Notes under the pieces: model-generated | The model's database searches: none | Seen by the model: only the letters and a program-made list of their open reading frames with translations | What the model was told of the DNA's origin: nothing | DNA from: Chara braunii | Lineage: Eukaryota; Streptophyta; Charophyceae; Charales; Characeae | Direction of reading: 5' to 3' | DNA length: 29,127 nucleotides | NCBI GenBank assembly: GCA_003427395.1 | Contig: BFEA01000001.1 | Span: 6,383,428 to 6,412,554 of the forward strand | Position numbers and translations under genes: made by a program | In this document: positions 1-10,009 of the stretch, one piece after another | How positions within the stretch are numbered: position 1 is the first letter of the stretch | Layout: each line of letters opens with the position of its first letter

Positions 1-639
1 ACCGTAGGCAGAGAGGGAGAAGAGGACAACAAACGAGGGGCTGTGACAAACTGTTTCGTCGGAGTTTTATATCGCTGTGTGTGTGTGTTTCTCACACACA
101 CAAAGATGAGACAAGGAGAACCAGGAGGAACTACTTGTAGGAGGAGGGGGGGACTATGAGGAAGATGAGGAGGATGAGGAGGGGGAGAAGAAGAATGACG
201 GCAGACGAGTTGCTGAATGGGTGCATTACCAATGAGGTGTACTGCGACGGAGGCGTGGTAAGAAGAGGTGTACCAGTTCGGCAGACTGAGTTTGGTCGAG
301 GACTGGTATCGCCCATAATTTGAATAGGGACCACTCCCTGGTATCCACACGACGGGTTCAGAATTGAGCCAGGACCGCGGTCCAACTATCTCCACCAGTG
401 TCTGCTCTTCCAGTCGTAAGGTTGCTGGCCAGACCTTTCTCTCAGGCACCCCCAGAACTGTTTTGTAGTTCTCAGATGAGGGCAGTGGGCACCAATGCCA
501 TTCTTTTTTCGTTTTCTGGGAGGGAACTGTTGCTGGCACACTTTTAGTTTGAAATAGGCAATAAAAGACAAAGTGGCGTCTATATCATGATGTGACTCTC
601 CAAATGTGCAAGTTTAGCAGGGGTCTAAAACTGTGGCAA
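1..639. other. Anonymous left flank, no gene seen
   Basis: No supportable gene is visible. A (GT)n run near 76-90 is followed by a short CA run near 94-102, which could pair as a small hairpin. Positions 135-195 are a purine-rich stretch of GAGGA-type triplets. The minus-strand open frames here are short, low in complexity and show no family motif, so I do not call them as genes. Confidence 0.5.
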
Positions 640-671
640 TCATTACCCGCAGTGGTGCTTGGCAGATTTAG

Positions 672-719
672 GGTCGCCTTTTTTTTTTTTTTTTTTTTTT
701 TTTTTNGTCGCCTTTTTTN
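672..719. repeat. Poly(T) tract with an unresolved contig overlap
   Basis: A T run of about 27 bases is followed by N at 706. The short sequence that precedes the run (GTCGCCTTTTTT) then repeats at 707-718, before a second N at 719. A repeat on both sides of one N is what an unmerged contig overlap produces, so the true length here is uncertain. Confidence 0.6.
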
Positions 720-754
720 CTCCATTTTGGGAACAGTTACTGCTAAAGTTGCCT

Positions 755-814
755 AGTATTCTGGAAAAAAAAAAAGAAAAAAAAAAGAAAAAAAAAAGAA
801 AAAAAAGTATTCTG
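755..814 (+). repeat. A-rich tract between 9-bp direct repeats
   Basis: AGTATTCTG at 755-763 recurs at 806-814. Between them is about 42 bases of A runs broken by single Gs. The direct repeats resemble a target-site duplication around an A-only retroposed insertion. Replication slippage or an assembly error in low-complexity sequence would look the same. Confidence 0.5.
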
Positions 815-1176
815 AACTTTGGGTGTGACTCCAACGTACTTGGCCCCCTTTTTGTTTATACCAGAATTTAATGTTCAGGGGGATCTGCATTAATGAGGTG
901 ATAAGAGCATCCGCGCTAATCAGGGCCCTAGGTGTGAAGGCTCCATCTATAGGTGGGGAGGGAGGAGCACTGGCTGGAAAAGCGGGTCCCGAGTCCCTGT
1001 ACTACAACGCAAGTTCGATCCTCATATATCATTTATCCAGCTGGCCCTCAAGAGCAGCACGGGCTGGAAAAGCCTTAACTTTACTATTGAGGGATGCGAA
1101 GTTTCCCTCCACGTCTTGAAGTTGTTAAGAACAAAAACATTCATAAGTTTATCCAGTTCCTTAGGTTGTTTCCCCT
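815..1176. other. Anonymous sequence, no gene seen
   Basis: No convincing gene is visible. A short motif (CTGGAAAAGC context) occurs twice, near 970-983 and 1060-1070, which suggests old low-copy repeat debris. Open frames are short and have no recognisable domain. Confidence 0.4.
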
Positions 1177-1330
1177 TTTCCTTTCCGTGGAAAAAAAGCT
1201 CTTGCTGCTCTTGATATACCCGGCAGCAAACAGATTGAGGGCTGTAATCCCTTTAAATTTCCTTTCCGTCGAAAAAAAGCTGTTGCTGCTCTTGATATAC
1301 CCGGCAGCAAACAGATTGAGGGCTGTAATC
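1177..1330 (+). repeat. 73-bp tandem duplication, period 81 bp
   Basis: Positions 1177-1249 and 1258-1330 are near-identical 73-bp copies. I count two substitutions: GTGG versus GTCG, and CTCTTG versus CTGTTG. An 8-bp spacer separates them. The low divergence indicates a recent duplication. No coding function is suggested. Confidence 0.9.
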
Positions 1331-1378
1331 TACTTGGCAACACGAATTCGTAGCAGAAGCTGCAGAACACCTTTTGCC

Positions 1379-1565
1379 TTAGGGCATACTCACACGCGGA
1401 CCAAATGAACCAAAATCCCAAAATTTGAGGCATTTTTGTGGTCACACGGAGTTGGCCCTGAAATTGTCACCAAATGTCAGCGGCCTGCGCAGCGGGGGTA
1501 CCCTTTTTGAGACCAAACGCTTTTTTCTTTTCCTTTCCTCAATTTGTAGAAAATAGTAGAAGTAG
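1379..1565 (+). mobile_element. Left part of a Tourist/PIF-Harbinger-like MITE
   Basis: The direct repeat TTA at 1379-1381 precedes the terminal repeat GGGCATACTCACAC at 1382-1395. The right part (9720-9954) ends with the exact inverse followed by TTA. Homology between the arms continues inward to about 1433 (left) and 9906 (right) with a small indel. A 3-bp TTA duplication and a GGG-starting terminal repeat fit the PIF/Harbinger (Tourist) group; this is a family inference because no transposase is present. LINE A interrupts the element. Without LINE A it would be about 400 bp, a normal MITE size. Confidence 0.72.
1554..1565 (+). repeat. Target-site duplication of LINE A, 3' side
   Basis: TAGTAGAAGTAG directly abuts the LINE A poly(A) tail, which reads as poly(T) on the plus strand. 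The matching copy at 9720-9731 is TAGTAGAAGAAG, an 11 of 12 match. Long duplications of this kind are typical of target-primed reverse transcription. The nearby low-complexity sequence lowers certainty. Confidence 0.6.
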
Positions 1566-1594
1566 TTTTTTTGTTTTTTTTTTGTTTTTTTTTT
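1566..1594 (-). other. Poly(A) tail of LINE A
   Basis: The plus strand shows T7, G, T10, G, T10. On the minus strand this is an A tail with two C interruptions, directly next to the 1554-1565 duplication. It marks the 3' end of LINE A. Confidence 0.8.
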
Positions 1595-2054
1595 AACAAT
1601 AAAGGGCCCTGTGCCCAAGGCTTAAGATTTAATGATAGGAAACCTTGAGGCCGGGGTCCTCACAGTCTACCCGGAAATAACAAAAGAACAGAAGTCTGGG
1701 AGCATTACCCAGTTTCGCTTTTTACCAGACCCTCTAAGGGACCCGAGAACACAAGTCTGGACTACCTCCATCAACGAAGAACTAGTGTCTGCCAAAAGTC
1801 TTTAGGACTACAAATCTATGGCACTAAAACAGGAAACGTGCTAATAAACAACAATCAAAGGATTATCCTTACAGTACAAAACATTTCTGCGAATTCTGTG
1901 TATTGTACCTATTTTACCACTGCAGACTTTGATGTTTCCTACTGCCTTCTAGCTGTCTCTTATACACATCTAGATGTGTATAAGAGACAGCTTCTAGTGT
2001 CTGTCCAATTCTGAATAAAACAAGAAATAAATTACACTTCTAACCTTCGAAGCT
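1595..2054 (-). other. LINE A 3' untranslated region
   Basis: These roughly 460 bp lie between the ORF2 stop at 2055 and the A tail. No coding signal is seen. The 38-bp artificial adapter at 1953-1990 lies inside it, so the true UTR is shorter than it appears. I see no AATAAA just upstream of the tail on the minus strand. Confidence 0.65.
1953..1990. other. Nextera mate-pair junction adapter (artefact)
   Basis: This is a perfect 38-bp palindrome made of two 19-bp Tn5 mosaic ends joined head to head (CTGTCTCTTATACACATCT and its reverse complement). It matches what is known of the Nextera mate-pair circularisation junction. The 7-bp sequence CTTCTAG lies directly on both sides. It is a library artefact, not biology, and the sequence across it may not be contiguous in the genome. 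Confidence 0.97.
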
Positions 2055-5000
2055 CTATGCCGAATGCAGCCAGGTGCAGATTTCCATCTTATTGTCTGGT
2101 GAGATTGTCGCCAGTCCTCCGTCCTTGGCCCAAGTTTGCCTGAACCAAACCTGGCCTTTACTTGAACTTGTCTTGGAGGTGTACCAATCCGCCCTNATGG
2201 AGATGCGAATTAGACTCTTTATCCGGGNGGTCAGGCACTGGAAAGCTAGTGATTCTCCTCTGAACACCGCGTTGTTTCTGGCCTTCCAGATGGCTTCCAT
2301 AAGGGCCCCTCTGCACACCAGAGCTACGTAACCCCAACCTGAAGATAAATCAGTATTCTCTGGTATTTTACCGTAGAGGAACCATTCCTGGGACCACTGG
2401 AAACTCCCTTTTGTCATAGCTTCCCAGTGAGCCCGCCACCATAGCCAGATTTGGTGGGAGAAGGGGCAATATAGCCAGATGTGGTTTGCTGTTTCCCAAC
2501 CCCACAAACACCTGGCACAAAGTTCTGAAATGCACATTCCCTTCGACGAGAACCAAGTTGCAGAAGGTGTTACAAGTAAAGATTGAAGCCACATTAAACT
2601 AGCTTGCTTTTGCGACGGAATACGTTTAAGATTTCTCCACAGACTATGGAGATCTAGAGATCCTAGCTGGAAACCCGCTTCCTTCGCATGACGTTCTGCT
2701 GCTGTAACCACTGCCTGTTTCTTTGATCTGGATCTGCAAATACTCACTCCCCATTTTGCTTTATACAAAAAGGCCGGGGAGAAGGAGTTTGGGGATGTAA
2801 GGCCCTTCCAGCCAACCAGGCCTGGTTCGACTTGAATTATCGTGGCATCCTCATAGAGTAGAAGAGCTTGGCCGGCAGAGGAGGGGTCCGGAGACCATAT
2901 TCTGCTTTCAACGTACCCTCCTGTGGCAGACAAGATTTTCTCCCCACAATGCTTCAAAAGACCTTTCCTTTTTTGGCCGAGAGGCGCCGACCAAACCTGG
3001 ACTTTGACTCCCTGAGGCAAAACTGGCCCCTCCACGTACAGGTACTGGCCAGGCACAACCGGGTCCTTGAGCCACGCCCCGGACGGTGCCTCTGAGTGCA
3101 TTCTAGCGATACCCAGCCAATAAGTTGGTATTGCTTTCTTGAGGTTTTCAAAGTTGGGCTCTAAGTTCTGGATCCGAGGCATTGCTCTGCGCAGTTCCTG
3201 TATACCAATCCAGTCCTCTGCAACCGGATCCCACAGATCCTTAATTTGAATGAAACCCTTCTCTACCCAAGCTTTCCCAAAACAGCCCTTACCACTTTTG
3301 GCTGAGAAAGGGACTCCGTCTTCTTGGGTGAGAAGAGGGTTCTCAAACAAAAATTGATTCATAACTTCTTGCTTGGTGGAAGGATGATTACTGTCCCTGG
3401 GGAACAGTTTGCTCCAAGCTCGCAGGACATTTCTCTAGAATCGAGACTTTGGGCGGCGGTGAGCAAAGGAGGGGATAAACATACATCGCCACACATCGCT
3501 GTGGTTGGCGAGACCCCATTCCAAACCTAGGATATACTCCGTAATCTTGACCCACCAACGTCCACGGTTACCCCAGGTGCCTGATACGACCCATTTGCAG
3601 AGGAGCGCCAGGTTTTGCTGGAGGGGATCCAGGATGCCTAGGCCCTCGAGATCCCTATCTGAGGTGACTGTTTCCCACGCAACCTTGGAGATAAAACCTT
3701 GATGTTCCACTGCCGCTGGCTTCCAAAGATAGCGAGCAGCGGCTTTTTTAATATGAGAATAAGCTCCATCGCCCAACAAGTGGACGGACGGTGGAAACCA
3801 GAGAAGAGAGAATGCTGCAGATGACNAGACCATTGCCCTCCCATATAACGAGAGTTTATGACTCCGGATCCATCCTGCGATTCTGGCAGTGACCTTTTCC
3901 GCCAACATGTCATCTTGTATCTTCGAGCAGTCATTGAGTGAGACTTGAACGCCAAGAAAACGATCAGCCCAGTTGGCTGGAATTTTACGCAGGCCCCAGT
4001 CTTCCTTCAGGGCCTGTGTGGGGGGGAGAAAATACACAGACTTATCCCAATTAATGGATGCTTCTGAGAGGGAACAGTATGTATCCAGAACTTTACGTAG
4101 TTCCTGCAAGGAATCTGAAGAATTTTCACAGGCTATTGTGAGATCATCCGCTATGGCTCCCCCCTTCCACTGTAGGCAAGGGGAGAGTTGTTAGCCTTTA
4201 ATCGCGTCGTTTCTTCTAATGTTATTGAGCAGGACCTCTAGTTGTAGAACAAAAAGTAAAGGCGCTAATGGGCACCATTGCCTGAGTGACCTCGTGAGGC
4301 GAAAACTATCTGAGATCCTACCATTGACTAGAACAGCTGAGGATGCTTGACTGTAACTAGCTTCTACCCATTTACAAAAACCAGGGCCAAATCTCATCTT
4401 CAGTAGAGAGGTGTGCACAAAACTCCAACCTACCTTATCGTATGTTTTTTCCATGTCAAGCAATAGAACAGCAACCTCCCTTTTTTCTTTACTAATAATC
4501 TTCAGGGCCTGAACCGTGGCAATAATATTATCAAAGATGGATCTGCCTTTTACAAAGGCTCCCTGTTCCCAACCAATCAGATCAGGGAGAAATTTGGCTA
4601 GTCTAAGCGCTAGAGTTTTCGCGAAAAGTTTATAAGTGACATTTAGGACTGAGATGGGGCGCCAGTTGCGCACTTCCCTCTTATCTCCCTTTTTATATAA
4701 GAGGGAGATCATTCCCAAAGTGAAGTTCCTGGGGAGAGATCCCGAGGTGAGGGCCCTATTGTAGACCCCACATAGGAACGGTGCAAAGGCAGACCACGAA
4801 GCCAGAAATAATTCGATCGGGAGACCGTCCAGGCCCGGGCATTTGTCCTTTGCCATTTGTCTGGCAGCCTGTAAAATCTCGTCTTCCCTCATAGGTGAAT
4901 CCAGCTCCTCTCTAATCGAGGGGGAGAGAGTGCCATAGGGGTTATCCCAAAAATTGGAGAATTCAGAGAGGTCACAATTGGGAGGTCAAAAGGTCTCCTG

Positions 5001-6295
5001 GTAGTCACAATATCTCTGTAGTATTCCAGGGCATATGTGCACCTGTCCACCGTGTCGGTGGCCAGAGGAGCATGAATAGAAAAGGGGTGGGCTAACTCTC
5101 TTATCAGGGATTTCGAACGGCGAAGCAGCAGAGACCTGAAAGAGAGTTTGGTCATCCTATCGTATCCTACGACTCCTCTCATTTGTAGCCAGTCCACCCA
5201 TTCGCTCTGCTTCTAGATTTGGATTGATTCCAGTTGGACTAAGGCTACCCTCCTCTTCTCGGACCAGTAGAAATCAGAAAAGGGGTCGCCCCCCATCTTT
5301 TCCTCGGCCTCCCTCACCTGATTCCTTGAACACTATTCTGACCAGGTGCGGGTGGCGGCCTTCATTCTTGAAAATTCCATAAGTGCGCCCTTGACGATGC
5401 CTATTCCTGTGCCGGCCCAGGCGTGGGGGTCATTAAATAGGTCCTGGGTTTCCATCCACTTCTCCATGTGGGATGAAACCCAACGACCTATGCCTTCATC
5501 CTTTAGCAAATTTACGTTAAGTCTGAAGGGAGGGCGATGCCTCTGGATTATTTCACAGGATAGGACATCCATCACTATCGGGTGATGGTCAGACATGGAC
5601 TCAGTTTTCAACTCACATGACATGCAACGGTCCCATGGAGAACCCCTAACTAAAAAGAAATCCAACCGTTTCCTCGGAGCGGGGGTTCTCTTGTTGGGTT
5701 TAGGGCCGTACCATGTGAAACCATTGGACTCAAGGCACCAGGTACGGTATACATCTGTCAAGTTCTGGGAATCACACAGTTCTGTGAGTAAGACTGAGTC
5801 CCATCTAACAGGGGAAATGTTGAGTGAGTCAAGACCAGGATTAAAAATGGAATTCCAGTCGCCGACCAAGATTAAGTTTTCGATATCAGGGAGGGAGGAC
5901 GGTAGGTTTGAGAAAAATTTCAGTCTGTCCGAATAGACTACTGGCGCGTAAATCGTCATGACCGCCCACTCTTCTTTGTCTATCTCGAACTTGAGTCATG
6001 CCCAACGTCCTTCTTGGTCATGGTATTGGTCCAGGATGGAGATATTCAAGTCCTTATTGATAAGGATGGCGACACCATCCCTCGTGCCAACCGCTGGAGA
6101 CCAGATCTGAGGACCTGCCCACCAATGCTGAAGGTTAGAGAGTTTGATGTCGTTTATCTTAGTCTCTTGTAGGCATAGAATCTGCACATTGTTAGCATGA
6201 CACCAAGTTTTAACTCTTGACCTCTTTTCACTAGAAGAATCGCCTAGACCATGCACGTTCCAAGTTGCGATTCTAACCCTTTCTGGCAGGACCAT
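2055..6295 (-). pseudogene. LINE A ORF2: endonuclease/reverse transcriptase, decayed
   Basis: ORF2 nicks the target and reverse-transcribes the element RNA. It would be about 1,410 codons from the ATG at 6293-6295. The AP endonuclease comes first (6295 to about 5500), with TWNVHGLG, CLQETK, GDWN and SDHHP, which carry the expected Asn, Glu, Asp/Asn and Asp-His residues. The reverse transcriptase follows (about 4900 to 4000), with KCPGLDG, LLYKKGD, the QGAFVKGRS block and IADD at 4143-4154 as the catalytic YADD box. The turn motif normally RQGCP reads RQWCP. A C-terminal RVT zinc-binding motif (CX2CX8HX4C) is at 2466-2519. Stops are TGA 5996, TAG 5333, TAG 5213, TAA 4191 and TAG 3435, with a frameshift near 4980. 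Ns lie at 2196, 2228 and 3826. Its start overlaps the end of ORF1 by 23 nt. Confidence 0.9.
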
Positions 6296-7386
6296 TGTTC
6301 AGGCCCTTGCCGCGTGCTGATTGGATGTGCGACTGAGACGACTTCTGTCCCTTTGTCCCCTTGAGGGTAACAGGACAACCCCCTGTTGTGCCTGGCGTCA
6401 GGGGGGACTGCAGCCTACTCACACTTTCTGCAAAGGCAGGAGTTGTGAGAAAATCAGCCGATTCTGTTTGAGTCAACCATTGTGCTACGCTGAGGGCAGA
6501 TACTTCCTTTGAGATGACAATATCTCTCAGGGTATCTATACCAACATCTAGGAAATGTGTCAGCGGGAGCCAGTGGATATTCTGGGACCTGAGACTAAGC
6601 AAAGAAGATTGCTCAGCTTGGATTGTTAAAAACGAGAAATGGAGGGCTGATTTAGAATCACTCAAAATGAAGATCAGAAACCTTCCACTTCTAGGCTTAG
6701 GCAGCATCCTGCATTTGCCAACACCCTGCAGGAGTTGTTTCTCTGTTTTACCAATCATCAAGGATTCCGAGGGAGGGCCTGAGACTGGGAAAGAGGGTAG
6801 AGTTAGAGATTCATCCGTTTGAACCTTAGTTAACACCATGATCCCGTGGGGGGACTGGGTCACTATCAGAGGAACTGCCAGCTCCTCCACCACACCTCTT
6901 GCCCTGTCCCTCTTTGACAGAGTTTGCATTGGCGCAGCCAGGGAAAGTGATTTCTTTAACTGTCCCTGCTGGCTGGCCAACCCCCCTTGTTTCTGAGGGA
7001 GTACCTGTTGTCTTCCGTCTGTGGTCTTACTCGCCGGCTTGCGAGGCACTTTCTTAGGTTTCTTTGTCGGGGAGCCCGTACCCCCCCTCTGTAAAGAGTG
7101 AGTGTTACTTTGAGGGGAAAAGGCAGCGGCGCCCCCATCCACACGGAGGTCTGAAGGCCCCGGGCTCTCCTGATCATCTCTGCAATCCAAAAAATCCTCA
7201 TCTGAGGAGCAGGGGGGGTTCCCCTTGATTCAGGCTGAAGTCCCTTCAGCATCTGTTAGAGGTTGTATCGTTCGTTTCTTATCAATTGGAGAAGCATCAA
7301 ACAAGCCGTCGAAATCGTACATCCTGTTGACATAACAAGTCGTGCTAGATCGGAGGTTGTTCCCCGCTTCTCCGAACAGGGGGGCC

Positions 7387-7470
7387 AGCCCCACTTCCTC
7401 CTCCTCCTCCTNTTCCTCCTCTTCCTCTTCTTCCATCTCCTCTTCTTCCTCTTCCTCTTCANATTCAACT
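7387..7470 (-). repeat. (CTC/TTC)n tract encoding a Glu run in ORF1
   Basis: CTC and TTC triplets on the plus strand read as GAG and GAA codons on the minus strand, giving a long acidic run in LINE A ORF1. Ns at 7412 and 7462 lie inside or at the edge, so the triplet count is unreliable. Confidence 0.75.
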
Positions 7471-8123
7471 TCTGAGAAGGAGGATGAGTACAGTGGGACT
7501 GGGGGTAGAGGAAATGAGGTCGTATCCCTGTTGTAAATGACCAGAGCTCTGGCCGCAATAAACTCTTCGGCAGACATTTTGTCTGCANTTGCTCCTTCGT
7601 CCCTTTTTCTCTTTNCCCNCTGCACAACTTTGTCTTNGTCCATGACCTCGACTATGGGCAGCCCTGCTGCCGATGGAGAATGAGTGTCTTTCCCTACCGG
7701 ATCTTTCCCGGATGGGTGGAGGGAGGTTCCAGCGTTCCCGCTACCATCCCTATCCCTGCCCCCAGCCCCTCCTCCAATCGGAACGCCACCTCTCGATTCC
7801 CGTACCCCACCCATATCACTCCTCCCTTTACCCTTAGCCGCTTCTTCTTCTTCCTCGGCCAAGGCGCCCTTCCCCTTCGGGTCCCCCTGGGCTGGTCCCT
7901 TTCCACCGCTTTTCTCCACCTGACTTGTCCGCTCCCGTCCTCCACCTGGCCCATTGGGACTATCCCTGTTACCCCCTCTACCACCATCCCTACTGCCGCT
8001 CCCTCCACCTCCTCCTTTCTCCCCACCATCCCCTCTCCCTCCTCCTCTTCCATCCCTCACGCTCTTTGATCCTTCGTCACCTTTGTCCGATGCGGGTGGG
8101 GGGGACAGGGAGGAGGAGGGGGA

Positions 8124-8136
8124 GGGGGGGGGGGGG
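8124..8136 (-). repeat. 13-nt C homopolymer at the ORF1 frame break
   Basis: Thirteen consecutive Gs on the plus strand are Cs on the coding strand and encode prolines. The ORF1 frame is open upstream in one phase and downstream in another, and the switch falls at this tract. A wrong base count or natural slippage would each explain it. Confidence 0.8.
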
Positions 8137-8985
8137 CTTTGATTTGGCGGCATCGGAGTACGATTTCCTATTCGTGGAGACGCAGTCAGGGTCCCCTTCC
8201 CAGTGGAAGCGACGCCGACATTTTGGGCACCACGGGGTAGACGCACAAACAACTTCTATTTCCACATAACCCTGTCTCCCCAAATCGACAACCAAGTATC
8301 GTTTGTAACGGAGGCGGGCGACGGATTCTAAATCGAACCGAATGTTTATCAGAGCCGGTGAAAGTGGATCCTTAAAAAAGGAAAATTCTTTTAACACTGT
8401 GCCAAAAGCATCTTTCACTGCTTCGCGTAGATGAGAAAGAGCGCCCACCGGGACCTGCATGCACCTGATCCAGAAAAAACGGTGCATCGACACTTCCCTC
8501 CACTCCCACAGCTCATGTTCCGTCATCCACGGCTTGAAGGCAAAGGAGTATTTCTTACCGTCTAGTTCCAGTTCTGTGTTTCCGACTGGAAGCATCCAGG
8601 CGGCTACTTCTTTGGCGGAAGCGACGTATGTAGCCAGATTTCGGCCTTCATTATGAAACAGGCCCCTTTTAGGCGCGGCAGAGATCTCTCCCGAGGATGC
8701 CCATCCGTTTTCGTAAATTCTCACTAGACGCTGCTTAACATCCACAGAGAGAGAAGTAGAATCATCTCCGAAGAAAATTGACACCGCGTGGTCCTGGAGC
8801 CATTCGGCCTGAATTTGATTCACTACCGGGTTGATGGTTACTTTTACATAATCATCACCCGTTTCTACTTCATTTGGAGCAAGATCTTTCGGCAGTACAC
8901 CGTCAATGTAACACTGCGAAATTAAATCCCTAATTCGGCATTTTTNTTTTTCCAACTCGGACTGGCCCACCCCTGGAGGGGCCAT

Positions 8986-9719
8986 GGTCCGTCTAAAAAA
9001 GATAAAAGGAAGAAACGACCTAACCAACTACTTATCGAACAGTACTAAAACTACACACACGTATCTGAACCCTACTCTAGGCAGGGTAATAAGCATCCAA
9101 ACAGTGAGATAAAAACTGATTACATCTCGGAGAGAGGAGTCGTATCTCCCTTCAAACGGGGATAATCGTGAGTGTGCGGAAGATATACCTGACCTCCGTC
9201 TTCGAGAAAACAAGTCTGCTTTCGCCAAATTGCCTTGTACAGTAAGCCCGCGGCTACGAGCGCCGAGAAGCGCAATACAAGCGCCGAGAAGCGCAGTACA
9301 GTTGAGGAACAAACCCACCCCTTGGTAAACCATGTTGCGGGGTGTTGTCTTACAGCACCATACCACCCAATCTTTGGGAAGTATACGCAACACAGTGGAA
9401 AAAAAAAAACGGAGTACACCGGTGAACAGCCTCGTGATGTGACTGAGGCAAAAAGCCCTCTTTTACTGTGCCAAGCGGATCCACTATCCTGGCTTCCGAT
9501 ATTCCACGGAGAGCTCACACCTTAGTGGCTATGGTGAGGATAGATCTTTCACCCTCCACTCCCCGTGCAATAGAGAGTGAAAGTAGGTGAAAGACGCGAG
9601 AGCGTTTCATCGCTGTAACTTCCGCGGGTAACCTCTACTGTCTCCGGTAGGGAAAATAGCGCAGAAAATTAGCGCAGCGCTTCCGCGCTCCCGAGGCCCC
9701 TGCGTGTCATTCTTGCCAG
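8986..9719 (-). other. LINE A 5' untranslated/promoter region
   Basis: About 730 bp lie between the inferred LINE A 5' end and the ORF1 ATG. A frame in phase with ORF1 stays open from about 9393, but it shows no family motif and is probably chance. A pair of 21-bp tandem repeats sits at 9259-9300. LINE promoters are usually internal and lie in this position, but no defined promoter element is recognisable. Confidence 0.5.
9259..9300 (+). repeat. Two 21-bp tandem repeats in the LINE A 5' region
   Basis: AGCGCCGAGAAGCGCAATACA is followed directly by a copy with one substitution (AATACA to AGTACA). Short tandem repeats in LINE 5' UTRs often carry promoter activity, but that role here is only an inference. 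Confidence 0.85.
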
Positions 9720-9954
9720 TAGTAGAAGAAGTTGTTTTTCTTTTCTTTTTTCTTTTTTTTCTTTTTCTTTTCTTTGGTGTCCCCTCGTGTGACCACACGA
9801 CCTTGCCCTGAGTGCAAAGTGTCAGGGTTGCGACTTCGTCCTTTCTGGACGAAGTCCTTACGTGTGACCACACAGGGACCAAATGACCCAAATAACCGTA
9901 CCCAGATGCCTCAAATTTTTTGGTTCTTTTGGTCCCCGTGTGAGTATGCCCTTA
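9720..9954 (+). mobile_element. Right part of the MITE split by LINE A
   Basis: It begins with the LINE A target duplication (9720-9731) and a CT-rich stretch, and ends with GTGTGAGTATGCCC at 9938-9951 followed by TTA at 9952-9954. This is the exact inverse of the left terminus at 1382-1395. Inside are two copies of CGTGTGACCACAC (9790s and 9869) and a small inverted repeat around 9836-9855. Positions 9872-9892 also form an inverted repeat with 9921-9941. Confidence 0.7.
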
Positions 9955-10009
9955 GTCCGTTTCCTTCAAATCTTTTTTATTTTTATTTTTTTTACATTTC
10001 CTTGAAATC

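Larger units (their letters stand above)
6273..8985 (-). pseudogene. LINE A ORF1: RNA-binding gag-like protein, decayed
   Basis: ORF1 proteins coat LINE RNA. I start it at the ATG at 8985, which has A at -3 and G at +4; the open frame runs further to 9027 without another ATG. About 903 codons is long for an ORF1. The N-terminal 250 residues look globular and end in a zinc knuckle of form CX2CX4HX6C at 8182-8229 (CPKC, then His, then Cys). A Pro/Gly/charged low-complexity linker follows, with a Glu-rich run encoded at 7387-7470, and then a second more ordered C-terminal region (about 6770-6290). The frame is broken at a 13-nt homopolymer (8124-8136, C on the coding strand) and by a TGA at 7230. 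Ns lie at 7412, 7462, 7588, 7615, 7619, 7637 and 8946. The stop TAG at 6273-6275 lies inside ORF2. Confidence 0.82.
1566..9719 (-). mobile_element. LINE A, near-complete non-LTR retrotransposon
   Basis: On the minus strand this element reads in order: a 5' region, ORF1 with a CCHC-type knuckle, ORF2 with AP endonuclease, reverse transcriptase and RVT zinc-binding motif, a 3' UTR, and an A tail. The boundaries are inferred from the A tail (1566-1594) and the 12-bp near-match duplication at 1554-1565 and 9720-9731. Total span is about 8.15 kb, including 38 bp of artificial adapter. It is decayed: ORF1 has one stop and one homopolymer frameshift, and ORF2 has five stops and one frameshift. The organisation matches plant L1-like LINEs. 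It sits inside a MITE whose ends lie at 1382 and 9951. Confidence 0.85.

Noticed and set aside
659-871. Short protein rich in Phe and Lys
   Set aside because: The frame is made by poly(T), poly(A) and N bases; it has no coding character.
1005-1040. tRNA B-box (GTTCGATCC) suggesting a tRNA gene
   Set aside because: There is no matching A-box, acceptor stem or cloverleaf around it.
1953-1990. Natural palindrome or insertion-sequence end
   Set aside because: It equals the Nextera junction adapter base for base, so a library artefact is far more likely.
7694-8053. Alternative Glu/Gly-rich frame opposite or beside ORF1
   Set aside because: It is another phase of the same low-complexity ORF1 linker.
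9028-9393. N-terminal extension of LINE A ORF1
   Set aside because: It is open in phase but lacks conserved motifs and includes the 21-bp repeats; the ATG at 8985 has better context.
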